Shown here: piece after piece, positions 1 through 12,057 of the stretch
How positions within the stretch are numbered: the first letter of the stretch is position 1
Layout: each line of letters starts with the position of its first letter
Assembly: GCA_958496175.1 (NCBI GenBank)
Contig: OY292276.1
Span: forward strand, 16,944,001 to 17,008,000
From: Sisyra terminalis
Lineage: Eukaryota > Arthropoda > Insecta > Neuroptera > Sisyridae
Direction of reading: 5' to 3'
Length of the DNA stretch: 64,000 nucleotides
Translations under genes and position numbers: made by a program
The notes under the pieces: generated by a model
The model's input: the letters and a program-made list of their open reading frames with translations, nothing else
The model's database searches: none
What the model was told of the DNA's origin: nothing

Positions 1-1390
1 TTTGATAAAATTTTAATTGAAATTCCTTGTTTCTTCCTACAATTATAATATTTACAAATTATGAAAGAAAAAATGTAGTTCACTTAATATAAACTCAATT
101 GGCAGCATATAACTGCCTGAATTATGCAAAGCTTTGATCTTTCTATATCTCTGGTCCATTTATTTTTAGGTTTCCTTCAAGATATGAACTGCCGATTATA
201 TATAGAAACTATGATAATAGAAAGTAGCTGACTTTCTATGGATAATTTTAGTCCACTTTTGGTTACATTTTTTTCTAGAATTGATAATTTTAGTAACTCT
301 TTTTAGTGTAACTGTATATCTGATTTGGAAGTTGGGTAGATGAAATTATCGTTTTGATTTTAAAATGATTGTTAGGTTTAATAAAGTTAAAAGATTCTAG
401 GATTTAATATAGGGGAATAAAAAGTTACTGTTAAGATTTTCTTTATTTCCGTTGCAAGCTTATAAAACTATACAGCTTTTTTAATAGTTTGATGATTACA
501 AACGCTTTCCAACTTTCCTATAGAATCGGTAATCGCAACTTCAGGATAGCAAATGACTTCGGATTGCGAAAAATTTTATGAATGACACAATTTTGAGCAA
601 GGGCCACTTTTTTCACTTGTTTAATCTAAATTCTATTAAAAATCTTTGGATTAAACTTGGAAATGTAAGACTGAAAAGTGGAAGGTATTATAATAATAAA
701 ATATTTTTTCCGTTAAAAATGCATAAGGTTGCACTGTAAACTATTTTGATATAAAAAGATCATTCAATAGTTCAATTTGACAATGTATATCCTTTGTTTT
801 ATCAATCCAAAAACGACGCATTGTACTCTTCAACTAATACTAATTCATTTTGGAAGTTGTCGATGAAGACAATTTTTTGAGAATTCCAAAAAATGCATAC
901 TTGGTACCACCTTATCGAATAATGTCACCATAATTTTCTTCTTTCCGTTCGGAACCCTTTTGCGTCCAAAGTGTCACTATTTTGATTGTTATTTTATCTT
1001 TGAAATATATTTGGTTATTCATTATACCTACCAATGCATAAACTTCATAAATTTGTGACTTAAAAAAGGTCCAAAATGTTTCAAAGTCAATCATTTTATT
1101 TAATCTGTGAAGAAGATGAAATATATTATTCATTCTTTCTGACTAAAATGTAGGAGTTGTTAAATTAGAATTTAAGATACTGGTCCTTCACTTGCCAATT
1201 TAAAGAAGATATTCTTTTATTATTCTTGAGAAATCTTATATCAAACAGAAAGTGATATGCAATTACTTTTAAATCCATAAAAATGACTTAGATGAGACTT
1301 CTTAAAGCGTTAAAATTCTCTATCGAAATCTAAGAACCAGAATATTGGATACTAAGCGCATAATTTAACAAGAGACTAGAAACGTTTAAA
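1..1390. other. AT-rich non-coding stretch
   Basis: I see no supported gene here. A 73-codon open frame on the minus strand at 912-1133 has no recognisable motif, and its neighbouring frames are closed by many stops. No repeat or terminal inverted repeat was recognised. Confidence 0.5.
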
Positions 1391-1740
1391 ATGATACAGG
1401 TACTATCACAGGATGTTGAGGATCCCTTGAATGACGCACTGAACAAACATCTCCCTACGTGGGGAAACTATTCCCCAACATTCCAGAGGTCCCTACTCAA
1501 ATATTTTTGTCGTATGATACGGAAGGATAGGATGAAGAAAATTGTGATCCTAAGGATTTTGGAAAGCAGAAGAACTTATTTTAGATTTATAGCCCAATTC
1601 AAAGACCTCACAAATATGTTAGAAACACAAGCAATGAGAACCATAGAAGATAGGCAAGCATGGAAAAAGCTTCTACCATGAATCAGCCATGATGTTCGAA
1701 ATCAAGTAGTGGCTGGAAAAAGAGAGGGTTTGTTTTAAAA
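1391..1740 (+). mobile_element. LINE ORF2 C-terminal tail fragment
   Basis: This open frame of 96 codons reads like the extreme C-terminus of the ORF2 protein of a non-LTR retrotransposon, downstream of the reverse transcriptase. The recognisable order is LLKYFCRMIRKDRMKKIVI (families usually have L-x-Y-F-G-H-x-x-R-x-D), then a basic R-R-T-Y-x-R-F segment, then RTIEDRQAWKKLL, matching the usual eDR-x-x-W-R-x-x-V ending. After the TGA at 1679 the frame continues ISHDVRNQV, as these tails often do. The conserved G-H of the YFGH motif is lost and the rest of ORF2 is absent, so this is a dead fragment. The element clade (RTE, CR1 or other) cannot be settled from the tail alone. The first 30 or so residues are not clearly part of the match. 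Confidence 0.65.
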
Positions 1741-3392
1741 CCTATCATATAATAATGACCAAAAATAAGAATTTATTAGAAAGAAAAACATTTCTTTTAG
1801 ATAATTTGGTATTGCACTTATTTATAAAAATTTTGGTATTTTAATTCCTTCTTCGATGACAGAAGTTGCTGTTATATTCAAAACATGCGATGGTGCTTCT
1901 CCATCAGAGGAAATCTAAAAGTTTATTTAAAAAAACAGGTCCCATAAAAAACTTAGCCATAGAAATATTTATATTTATCCCATGGCTTATCCATTACTTT
2001 GACCATGTAGAGAAACTGTTGGGCGAATCAATATATTATCGAAGTACCGATAGATATACCATTAGGGAGAAAATCTCACTTTGTTAGAATGCCTCTTTTA
2101 AATGGTCTATTCGTGATTTATTAGTTACGGGAGACTTTAACTTGGTGTTAAATTGTAGAAAATTGACACTACAATAGTCGTCAACTCTTACAGACGAATA
2201 CCCAAAGATCATAGGGTATAAAATTAAAAACGTTTGTTTTACTACCTCATGTAGGTACCTCTTAGGAGGTTACATTGTTCTATATTAATTACATTATAAT
2301 TCCTTGATCTCCTTTTTTGTTTGGTACCGTTCTTTTCAATTAATAATTCTTAATTTATTATTGAAAACTCCGAGAAATCACGGTTAATAATTTAATTTTT
2401 TTTAATCAACTTTTACGCAAAGTGATTCTTAAATAAAATATTAATTGAACTAATATTTCGATAGTTCAAATGCAAGTAATTTAAAATACAATAAATATGC
2501 TAAGTATTTTAGTACTTTATATTTTATGTATAACTCAAAATAATTTTACTCTCGTTCTTGCAAGAAATTTCCACTTCTGCTTGTAAAGTGAATAATTTCA
2601 TTAAGTATATATAAGAAGGTCCACGTCAACGATCAGACGTTTTTAAATTGAATTATCGCCTAGCGCATCCTGCGGCATCCTTTGCTAAGTAAATGGTTCA
2701 ATGAATTTCGCTCTCGTTTAATATTAGCTCACCATTATCGTATGTTGACAAGCTAAATAAAATTATAAAACCGTTCAATTATTTAACTTGGGTGACTGAT
2801 TACCGAACCAACCTCCATTCCGATCATATATTTTACTTTATTTATTGATAGAAAATAAAACGAGACGTATTACCATTTATCTGCAAGTCGATCTTACTAA
2901 AACGTGCAAGGTCTGATAATTCGTTGTGCTTTAGAGATTTAACAGGTCATTAATCTGCAAGGAAAACTAGATGCAAATAAAATGTCAAATTCGGTTTCCC
3001 TATGGCAAGCTGAAACTACCCCTTGGTGACATTAGTAGCACTTCATATGAAATGCGTCGACGTTCACTTTAACGAATCCACTGATGTATGCACAATTTAA
3101 AGTCTCATCTGTAGGTTTCTAACTCTTACACAAACTGTTTGTCGATCCCCTTTTAATGGTAGACCTATCTAAATTTTAATCTTTTGTAATATATCGCCAA
3201 CAGAAACCTTTTCGGTCTACAAAAAAATATTTTTCCTATTTAAATAGCGTTTTTTGTTTTTGAATTTGAATCCATTTAAATAAAAAGGTTCTCTCCAGTT
3301 TGGTTGAAAATCGTTTAAAATTGAGATATTGAATAATGTGGAACAAATAAAATCTGAAATTGAGATTTAACATAAAGGAGTAGCTCTTAAAT
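1741..3392. other. Non-coding stretch with a weak endonuclease-like motif
   Basis: Mostly featureless. In the plus frame at about 2115-2153 the peptide DLLVTGDFNLVLN resembles the GDFN box of LINE apurinic endonucleases, but the surrounding frame (1866-2087, then a stop) shows no other endonuclease motif. It could be debris of the LINE ending at 1740 or chance. Confidence 0.25.
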
Positions 3393-3398
3393 TTTATT
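3393..3398 (-). promoter_or_regulatory. Poly(A) signal AATAAA of the secreted-protein gene
   Basis: The minus strand carries AATAAA 39 bases after the TAA stop of the gene at 3438-5422, a normal distance for a short 3' UTR. Confidence 0.6.
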
Positions 3399-3437
3399 TT
3401 TTTTTCAAAATTAAACAAACAAAATGAAAATATTGTT

Positions 3438-5422
3438 TTAATTTGTTGGTGTTACAAATGGACATCCATTTGGATTATTGGTGAGAGTTGCATAGCTTCC
3501 AATACGATTAGGCCAAATAACATAACAGAATCGGACACTTTTTGTATACATTAGAATCGTATCAGCATATCGGCGCAATAAATCAGATAATTTTGTTGCA
3601 ACAATATTGGAACGGCTTTCGATAATATCCAAGAAATTGTTCAAGCAGCTTTTAATGATTCGGTCCCTTCCCAACGTTATACACATGTTTTTATGTTCGC
3701 TAGCATCGGAAAGGTATTTTGGATGTAAAGAGTCTATATAGGTTTTAATTTTCAAAACGGCATTAGAGCTTCGGTTAACACATTTTGTTAAACGATTGTG
3801 AATGAAAATTCCCAGATTCTGTACACCTTGATCAGCAGAACATTGCTTAACTTGACTGATAAAACCTTGAATTTTACCATTTACAATAGCTTCGTTTGTA
3901 CGGAAAGATGTAGTAGCATTATCATATGCTGCACGTGAAGCTGCAACAGTTGAAACAATACTATTCCATGTATTACCAACACTTGTATCGAAATTAGCAA
4001 TATCACTGGTCAACAACGTTACCCCGTTACTCCCCTAAAAATAAAATTAATATGCCCATAATTTAATCGGTAAAACAAAAAATTTCAGTTATAATATGAT
4101 GTTCCTTATAACTATGTTCCTTATCGTTATCACGAAAATAAAAATACCATAAAATGATAAATTTGATGTTTTTGAAAAATGTTTGCTTTCCACTAATATT
4201 ATTAAAATGTCAAATTAAAAAAGGTTGACCATATTACAAATTTTTATTCGTGAATAATTTCTTATCGAACAAAACACGACTTTACAGCATTCTTATCGAT
4301 ATTTGTTTTTTTCTTTGGATCGCAAGGTTAATGTTGTACGCATATTTATGAAAAACAAACATAATATAATTGAAATGAAAGTCAAATTAAATGATATTAA
4401 GTTTATTTTGTTCAGCTAATTGTAAATGGTTAAGAAATATACGCATGCGCAACTAAGTTTTTGTAGTACTTGTAGAATTGGGGCTTATGTGCTACTTAAG
4501 AACCATTAAATCGTTATTTCTTCAAAAAAATTTAATGATATGATCATGTAAACCAATCAATTAACTATCGATTATAGAAGTACATGAAATCAATCCTAAG
4601 CATCCACGATTTCTACGGAAATATTCAAGTATTTGATATAAATATTCACTGAGTTTAGTTTTGCAAGTTAAGAAAGCTTTTTTCCCAATTCCATAATCCA
4701 ATTTTGATTCAAATAGAAGAAACTTAAATTTTTTCAAATTAATAACAAAAAAGCTTAACTTTATTTTTCAATGTTATAACAATTAGGAAAACAAAAGTAA
4801 TATAAAATTCTTACAACTACTAACTGCTGACACTTGTTTTTTAATTTCCATTTGGGAAATTATATCGATAATTCTTTAACTTCTCATAATTTTTTGTGTG
4901 TAAAAAAGAGTAATCGATATTTTTCTTTTCATAGCAATTAAATTAACACATGATATAACCACGTAAGATTGTTTGTTCAACTTTTTTAGCACACATAAAC
5001 TTATGTGATTAAAATGAGTTATCCATATAATATTCTAAATAAATAACGTATTTGTATCAAAAGGATTTAGGATGTTTTAAATGTATTAAATATTAATTTT
5101 AGTGCAAAATTAGTTATAAAATAAATAGTGAATATTTTAGTTATGTTATACAAAAGTTATGATGATAAAAGTAAAATTATTTTATTGATGAACCTTTATA
5201 TGTTGAAAACAAGAATGAAAGTTTTATATTGAAAACAAAGTAGCTAGAAACTTTGATTGTAATATAGCAAAATATTTTTCCGAAATTCATCAAAAACAGC
5301 AAATAAACACTATATATTTTTTTCTCTTTATTCCCAATGAAAGTTTATATTCAAAAAATTAACAACCAATTTCTTACCGAAAAAGTAAGCCCCAGAAGAA
5401 GAAACACTAATGGATTAAACAT
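3438..5422 (-). CDS. Two-exon gene for a small secreted six-cysteine protein
   Basis: The coding sequence joins exon 1 (5422 down to 5378) and exon 2 (4034 down to 3438). Exon 1 is an ATG followed by MFNPLVFLLLGLTFS, a classic signal-peptide core, and stops exactly at a GTAAGA donor. Exon 2 follows a T-rich tract ending in TTTTTAG. Both junctions are phase 0, so the frame runs on as GSNGVTLLTSD and onward to TAA. The product is 213 residues with cleavage expected near residues 15-19. Cysteines fall at 80, 100, 133, 145, 185 and 206, enough for three disulfides; N54 and N102 lie in N-glycosylation sequons. Residues 25-130 are probably helical. The function is not recognised. The helical, spaced-cysteine layout loosely recalls the insect TsetseEP/DUF725 secreted family, but that is a guess. 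There is no gene close by to suggest a pathway. The intact frame, splice sites and poly(A) signal make a working gene likely. Confidence 0.8.
4035..5377 (-). other. Intron of the secreted-protein gene
   Basis: A single 1343-base intron with GTAAGA at the donor (5377-5372) and a T-rich tract with TTTTTAG at the acceptor (4036-4035 is AG). It is AT-rich and I see no repeat or other gene inside it. Confidence 0.7.
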
Positions 5423-5456
5423 TTTTGCGTTAACAAATGGAATCTAGTAGATCTAG

Positions 5457-5462
5457 AACTGA
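5457..5462 (-). promoter_or_regulatory. Candidate initiator TCAGTT
   Basis: The minus strand reads TATCAGTTC about 38 bases upstream of the ATG, matching the arthropod initiator core TCAGT. It would give a 5' UTR of under 40 bases. A GATAAAA lies only about 20 bases further upstream, too close for a standard TATA box, so the promoter assignment is tentative. Confidence 0.3.
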
Positions 5463-7809
5463 TAGTAATTGTTGGTTTTATCTTGAATAAAATTAAATTT
5501 TGTCAACTCCAATGACGCATTCTTTTATGGTAGTGATAATTTTGATAAAATTTTGCCTAATAAAATTTTAACAACATTAATTTCGGATATCAGATAACCG
5601 ATAACAAGTGTGGATATAAAACTTTAAGGTAAGGTAGAGTTTTGAATGTCTTTACACATTTATTTTTGCCCAATTATATATTTTAAAAAAAATTACAGAC
5701 AGTCTTTGTTCTACATTCTTCGCAATATAAACATTTTTGTTATTTCATAAAAATAAAGCTTAGCATTTATGATTATTAAAATTTTCCATTAAATTTTTTA
5801 AAAAAAAATATATTTGGAAAGCTGTTAAAAAATTGTTGGTTTTAGGTTTAATCGTTGAGTTTACTTTGATTGTTACCATGCTTCATTACAATTAATACGA
5901 AAACTATTTATACTTTCTGAAAATTGTCTATATACCATATAAAAAACATAACTTTCCGGTCTCTTTAATATCATTCATTTTACGATTTACAAAGCTTTGT
6001 CGATAATAGTTACTACTGATAAGTGCCGAGTTTATCCATATCCAAAAGTTTAAATATTACTTGTAGCGTTTTTTATGAAGCATCATATTCAAATTTAACT
6101 ATTGATCATATAAAATTAGGAATGATTTTATCGACAGTAATTGCCAGCGATTATGGCCAAAAAATATATCTACACACTATTGGGTTTTGCAGAACTTTCC
6201 GGCACGCCGGAGTGCAACATTTAGACAATGGAGCAATCAAGAAGATAGAGATTATAGAGTATCAAAGATAACTGATTTATGATTTTAAACCAATACTGAT
6301 CTTCACTTTAATTTGCTTTTTCTTTTCTTATCAACTGCTCTTAATACTTAGATCAATTTAATGCGGACCATATCATACAACACATGGTTTGATTTTGTAG
6401 GGGCGACTTAATGATAAGAGAATAGATATATTCGTTTCATGAACGAACCAGTTGAGTACTGATTTTTTTACGAATAGAAAATTAATTTGTTTTCATTTAA
6501 CTATTGATTATATAAAACTAAATAAAAAATATTTTCACTTACACTCAAACCAATTAGTCAATTTTATATATCTATTGAAAATATTTTCAATTAACAAACA
6601 AAAATAGATTAATTTAATAGCAATGAAATGTATAAATGTTTATCGCCAAACAAAACTATAAAAGCTTATCAATTAAAATATTTGAAAAATAAACATTTAT
6701 CGCCTATTCAACCTTGCCTTTAAATGTTTTTCCATAAAATAAAAAGCATATTTGAGGATATCAACATCAAAAAGAAAAATGCCAAAAACTTTACATTTTC
6801 GAATCTTTATTAAAAGTATAGTTAAATGTTTTAAATAGTTAAAGAAGTTCATACCTTCATACTTACTAATTTGATACAACTTTTATAATTGGTAATGTAA
6901 AGTAAACATAAGTTCAAATAGAGAAGCTGATCTTTGCTCATTAGATTCAACTCTAGATTACTCTCCAGAGCTTTTCGCTATTGATACTTTTATGAATCAT
7001 TAGCTTTTCAAATATCATCAAGCTCATTTTAAGCCTAGAGTTCTCATTAGTTCATAGAATATAGTTGTTTTTACATTTAATCTTTAATAATACAGTTCAT
7101 ATGAAAGTTTGTGAATTTAACACATAAAACCCATCAAATACTCATACTATACAACAACTCAGTTTTCATAGAAATTTTTCGAAAAGTGCACAAAGGTAAA
7201 ATGAAAAGCTTCACTTAATACAAAAAGGAAAATTGATTTTTTAATCAGCTTAAAATTATATTCATGATGATAAAGTAAAAATGAATTTTCGATGACTCTT
7301 TTAAGCTCTTAATTCATTCCAAATGAACGAATGCTTTGTATTTTCTTGATTAATACTTGGAAGAGTATAGTAACGAGCTGAATGACAGGTATTCACATCG
7401 GATTTCCAAGTAATCTAATTAATCTTCCATTATCACATGATAAATACTTTCACATGATCAATTTATTTTGTTCAATTAGACGAACTACGAAAATTAGAAC
7501 GAAGCAATATCTAGTTTTAAAAAATTTTTTTTTTTCATCAAGTGGTATCAATAAAATGTATGCCTTAAAGATTTGTTTCCTGAGAGTGAGATAAAAATAA
7601 TGATCAAAGAGAAGCCTTATGTTTTTAATTAGAAATTAAGCTTAACGATATAAAATATCATATTTTTTTTAATCATCGGTGCATAATATTTTTATTTAAA
7701 AAATGATTCCATTCAATTGGTTGCCTCCAATTTTCATTAACTTTAATTTTTTTTAAGCTTGTATTTTTTTTAGCAATTACATGGTCTTTGGTTTATTAAT
7801 ATAAACTTA
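5463..7809. other. AT-rich non-coding stretch
   Basis: No gene, repeat or mobile-element end was recognised. Short open frames at 6023-6271, 6697-6879 and 7382-7594 have no motif and ordinary AT-rich composition, so I do not call them. Confidence 0.4.
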
Positions 7810-8626
7810 TATCCTAAAAAAGCTCCAAAGAAAAAAATCTATTCCAATTATATCACGGGATCTTGGTGGCCAGTTGTTATGGGGTCATTTAGCTATTCTC
7901 TCAATCAGATAATTGTCTTTTGAGGTTCATGGCATGTAGGACCATATTATCAAGACCATATTCAGGTCGAAATTATTGAACTTATGCTGCAGAAAATTTG
8001 AAATTATGTATATGTAGCGTTTTCCAATTACAGTAATTGCAATACCGTTTCCATGCTAAGAAAAATACAACCTGATTACACCTCCAAACCATAAACCCCA
8101 CCAAACTGTTAATTTTGGAGATATAAAGGTGTTTTGGAAACAAAATATGAATTTTCACTCAAAATGCAAAGTTTCGCCTAGTTACAAAACCATTCAAAAG
8201 AAATCACTTTATCTTTGAAAATATTTTTTCCATAAAACAATGAATTTCTTTCAAATCGTTCCAAAACCCTAATTGCAAAATTTCTACGCGATAAATGGTT
8301 CTTTGGTTTAAGTTCTTCAGACAAATGGATATTATACACTTTTAAATGTCATTTTTATGAAGAATATTGCAAGTAGTGTCATAAGAAAATCCAAGTTCTG
8401 AAAAACGACATCAAAATTATTGTTCCTGATTTTCATTCACTCTTTGGATGCAATTTGAAATCTTAACACCACAAATACTTCCCTGTGGCTCATTTTTTTA
8501 CTCAAATTACTAATAAGTTCTCCAAGTCAATTATGTAGACCATAGATTTCTCAAAACGAGTAAAATGTAACCAAAACAAATTCATAACCATTTATGTAAT
8601 AATTTTTACAATTCCTTAACCCTGTA
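7810..8626 (-). mobile_element. Decayed mariner-like transposase (DUF4817 type)
   Basis: On the minus strand, read over several stops and frameshifts, conserved blocks of the insect transposase family with an N-terminal DUF4817 helix-turn-helix appear in the right order: ELGFSYDTTCNILHK (family ELGLS-x-TTxxRIL), then EELKPKNH, then KNIFKDK (where the first catalytic Asp normally sits in IIFSDEAHF), then a T-V-W-C-G-like block, then NWPPRSRDIIGIDFFLW, which holds the family signature WPPRS-x-D-x-T-P-x-D-F-F-L-W-G. Just beyond the N-terminal side is TACAGGGT (8626-8619), typical of terminal inverted repeats in this group. No matching end was found near 7700-7800, so that end is probably truncated. 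The middle catalytic Asp region is lost. It cannot encode an active enzyme. Confidence 0.75.
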
Positions 8627-8927
8627 TAACTGTGAAACTTTTCATTATGATTTATGAATGAATAATGGAAACAAAAGCCTATTTTGGAGATAATCAAAAA
8701 CCAGATATGAACGGTTTATTGTGTAGAAAATATGTAATTCTAATTTGACTATCCTAATTTATACGAAACATGACTTAATTTAAGAATTAAATAAAATGAG
8801 GAAAAATAAATGGAATTTTTGATGTACCTAACAAATATTGAATAATTATTTATATCGTATGACAAAATTTCTTCATTTCTTTTTTGAATACAACGCATTT
8901 CAACAGTTTTGGTCTCAAGATTTTGTG
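8627..8927. other. Non-coding spacer
   Basis: AT-rich sequence between the transposase remnant and the paired MITEs. The open frame at 8749-8988 on the minus strand runs into the MITE and is not a gene. Confidence 0.4.
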
Positions 8928-8935
8928 GTCTAACG

Positions 8936-9100
8936 CAAGGTTTGTAAATTACACAGGTTGCTCCATTAAAAAAAAAAAATGACGTCATACGAAGAATTTT
9001 GAAATTGAATCAGTCTGAAGATATGTACGAATTTCTTCTGGATACGTCAGATACGTCACGTAGCCACCATGAGGCCACCTGTGTATTTTATAAACTTTGG
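8936..9100 (+). mobile_element. hAT-like MITE, first copy of a head-to-head pair
   Basis: A 165-base element beginning CAAGGTTTGTAAATTACA and ending in the inverted counterpart TGTATTTTATAAACTTTGG. The ends fit the hAT terminal consensus YARNG (CAAGG). It is flanked by the 8-bp sequence GTCTAACG at 8928-8935 and 9101-9108, the duplication size made by hAT transposases. There is no coding capacity. The same family occurs at 9109-9274 (inverted) and 30414-30566. Confidence 0.8.
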
Positions 9101-9108
9101 GTCTAACG

Positions 9109-9274
9109 CAAGGTTTATAAAATACACAGGTGGCCTCATGGTGGCTACGTGATGGATATGTGACGTATCCAGAAGAAATTCGTAAATATCTTCAGACTGA
9201 TCAATTTCAAAATTCTTCGTATGACGTCATTTTTTTTTTCTAATGGAGCAACCTTTGTAATTTACAAACCTTGG
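9109..9274 (-). mobile_element. hAT-like MITE, second copy, inverted
   Basis: This is a near-identical reverse complement of the copy at 8936-9100 and is flanked by GTCTAACG on both sides (9101-9108 and 9275-9282). The pair shares the middle GTCTAACG and forms an inverted repeat with arms of about 165 bases and an 8-base spacer. Confidence 0.8.
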
Positions 9275-9282
9275 GTCTAACG

Positions 9283-10734
9283 AACTGATGGTGACAGCCC
9301 AATACATGACACACATTTTATTCAATAAAGAAATAAAAAAATGGAGTCATACGACATAAGTTATTATTTAATAATTTATTAATTGTGACTCGAAAATAAA
9401 TAAAACATTTACCAATGATCGACATAAAAAAGGAATACACTATAAATTATGTTGAGCTAATACGATCTAGCTTGTATTAATCGTAGATTAAAAATATTTG
9501 CTATTGCTTTAAAACAAAAAAATATGGTTAAAGTAGAGCTTTTTGGGGTGAAGGATTGATTATTACTATTTTTGGACTAGCAAAAATTTTATTTCATTGT
9601 TGTTCTCAACTCTAAAAAGGAAAAAAACGGAATGCCCTAAATATTACACAATTTTCCTTTCGCTATTTATGAATGGATTGCAAGCATCGCTAAATTGTAC
9701 AAAACTTTATTTTTATACTTAAATTTAACAATATAATTTTGAACAACTTAATAAAAACAATTATATTTTTTTTCATTTTATAGTACGATAAAGCGAAAAT
9801 TTACAACGTTAATGCTCATTTAATCTCATTGATGTTTATTTTTGAAAATCGACAAATGTTTTTAATCAACAGAAATGTTTAACATTACTTTTGTGTCGTA
9901 AAAAATAGAATAAAAAAATCCTGATGAAAAAAAAAACACAATCATAGAAATTTTGGTGTAGTTATAAGTTTATTGTCAGTATGCACAAAAAAAAAACATT
10001 TTTCTTAGAAATGAAAGAGAATTATTGTTAAAAACATATTATAATTTGTATTCGCGACGAGTTTCAATTCCAATTTTTCCTCGATCACTGATCTAATTTT
10101 CGTTTCTACAACGGAATGACAATGAGGGTAATAATAGCGTTGTATATACGTTCGGCTGCAAAACTAATAAGTGTCTGCCAAACGAACGTGGACCAAATAA
10201 TGGTGATTGAAAAAGAACGCACCCACTACCATCATCACTCGAATTATTTAGTAAACAGGCAAAGAACGTAAAATCTCGCATGTTAATTTTATTCAAATTG
10301 CCACGTCAAAGGGTATCTGGATTTTTAGAAAATTAATCACGAATGTTTGCTTTCAACGCGAAATTATTTATTTGATAAAATCAACCTTAAAAAAGGATTA
10401 CTGAGGTTTTTGTTTTTCAAATAATTCTTATTCGTAGACTTTCACAATGTCTACATGCTTCAAAAACAAACAATGGAATTAGTTTAAGTTCATTTATGCT
10501 TTTCTTCGCATAGTATTTTTTTTTAAATTTTAACCAATCATACTAGCAGATGAAACCACAGATATTCATTGAAAATAAAAAAATAATCATGATCTAAAAA
10601 CCAATTTGAAAATTTAATTCAAATAACAAACAAAATTTTTTTAATATTGCATATAAGATATATAACTTAAAATATCAAAATTAACTGATCCTCGAGTCAT
10701 TTTAACGTTACTAAATTTGAAACTATAAAATCAA
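9283..10734. other. Non-coding stretch
   Basis: Nothing recognised. The region 10040-10330 is less AT-biased than its surroundings and holds a 67-codon minus frame (10093-10296) with no known motif. It could be a regulatory or unique segment. Confidence 0.35.
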
Positions 10735-11001
10735 GATGAAGTCTCATGGACACAGAAAAGAACTAATGTAACTAATAAGGCATACTTCAATCATATGGGT
10801 AGGAAAACTGAAGAAATGGAATAACTTATGTTTGATAAGTAAGTGGAAGGTAAACGTACCAGAAGATCTTCCATATGAAGATCTGACCGTATACAGGAGT
10901 TGCTTAATCTCTCATTATCTGAAGCAGCAAATCCTTCACAAGACATGGAAGCATGGAAGATGATACACCAAACCCATAGAGGTAGAAGAAAGAGAAGATA
11001 G
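10735..11001 (+). mobile_element. Second LINE ORF2 C-terminal tail fragment
   Basis: One plus frame, read through three stops, gives DEVSWTQKRTNVTN, then AYFNHMGRKTEEME, then VEGKRTRRSSI, then RSDRIQELLNLSLSEAANP, then DMEAWKMIHQTHRGRRKRR and a TAG. These are the usual steps of a LINE ORF2 tail: sWtdkvtNeeVL, YfGHimR, kveGKRsRGRp, W-x-D-x-I, sl-x-eA and DR-x-x-W. It differs from the tail at 1391-1740, so the two are separate insertions or families. In-frame stops show it is long dead. Confidence 0.65.
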
Positions 11002-11500
11002 AAGAAAGATGATTGAACTGAATGAATATTATACACCGTGGGTTGCTTTCTAATAATCAAAAGCTTATTTCAGACATTCTTCTAAAATTTGACAAAATAT
11101 TATCAACCATTGATCAGCAGACGCCAGGATTGAGCCGTCGAAGAAATTTTGTGTTCTATGTATGTCCAGAAATATCAAGTATTCCATCTCTTGACTCCAC
11201 ATCAATTTGCTGACATGATAAAAATTCCAGAAGTTGTGAAGTTCTTATCCTTCTTATTCACAATTTAGATTTGGAAAATGCGATTGCTCGCCGAAAATTG
11301 ATTTCAAAAGACACTTTTGTAAATTAGATATCTTAGTTTCTTGCTAATAAGGAAAGGTATTCTGGAAAAATAGCACTAGAATTGACCATTTAAATGGCAA
11401 TTTGAAATTGCAAAAATTGAAAATATTTGATTTTTGAGTAATGCCTGTTATTTGCTATGCTTACTAAATCCATGAAAACAATATATTAGAATTGGCTCTG
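11002..11500. other. Non-coding stretch
   Basis: Sequence following the LINE tail, possibly including its 3' UTR, but no poly(A) boundary or target duplication can be defined. Confidence 0.35.
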
Positions 11501-12057
11501 TTATAGTTGCTCACTAGAAAATTCTTCACACTAAAGTTGCCCACATTAACTCATAAAAAAAAATCCTCACAAAGGAATTATTATCACTCAATGATATATC
11601 CTGACATGAATACTAACCTACAGGAAAAAACGGAAAAATATTTATTTTATTAAATATTTAGTTAGTTGTTTTTATTATAAGAATTGTAATACAATATAAA
11701 CTTACTTAAAAAATATCATGTCTTTTGAAAAAGTAATAAATTAAAAATAAATAAGGACTCATATCCTATTTAATGACGTAATTTTCTGTTAACGCTATAG
11801 TTTCTACTTAATCTTTAATTTATTCGTGTTTTTTTAAATAAAGTTTAATATGGCATAATGTCGTTTTAATATCAATACTATTACAAAACTAACAATAAAA
11901 AAATAATTAATATTAGGTATATTTTTTTCTGTGGGTTAATTTCCATGTGAGAATATTTCATTGTGCGTTAAATTTTGTTTGAGGATTTTTTAATGTGAGT
12001 AAATTTCTATGTGGGTAACTTTCATATAAGTGACAATGCTGGTGCGCAACTTACAAT
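11501..12057. repeat. Degenerate inverted-repeat element (MITE-like)
   Basis: The left arm (11501-11600) and right arm (about 11935-12057) are inverted copies. Both ends show GTTGC-x-CAC close to the tip, then AAAGTTRCCCACAT, then AATCCTCA further in. The arms are clearly diverged, and each contains several CACA-spaced repeats. I could not identify a target duplication, so the superfamily is open. There is no coding capacity. Confidence 0.5.

Noticed and set aside
912..1133. Possible mariner transposase tail (peptide FWTFFKSQIYE)
   Set aside because: Only a short resemblance to a W-G-x-L-K-S-x-V-Y motif; neighbouring sequence shows no other transposase block and no terminal repeats.
2115..2153. 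GDFN-like peptide suggesting a LINE endonuclease
   Set aside because: Only one short motif; no partner motifs of the endonuclease fold in the same frame within several hundred bases.
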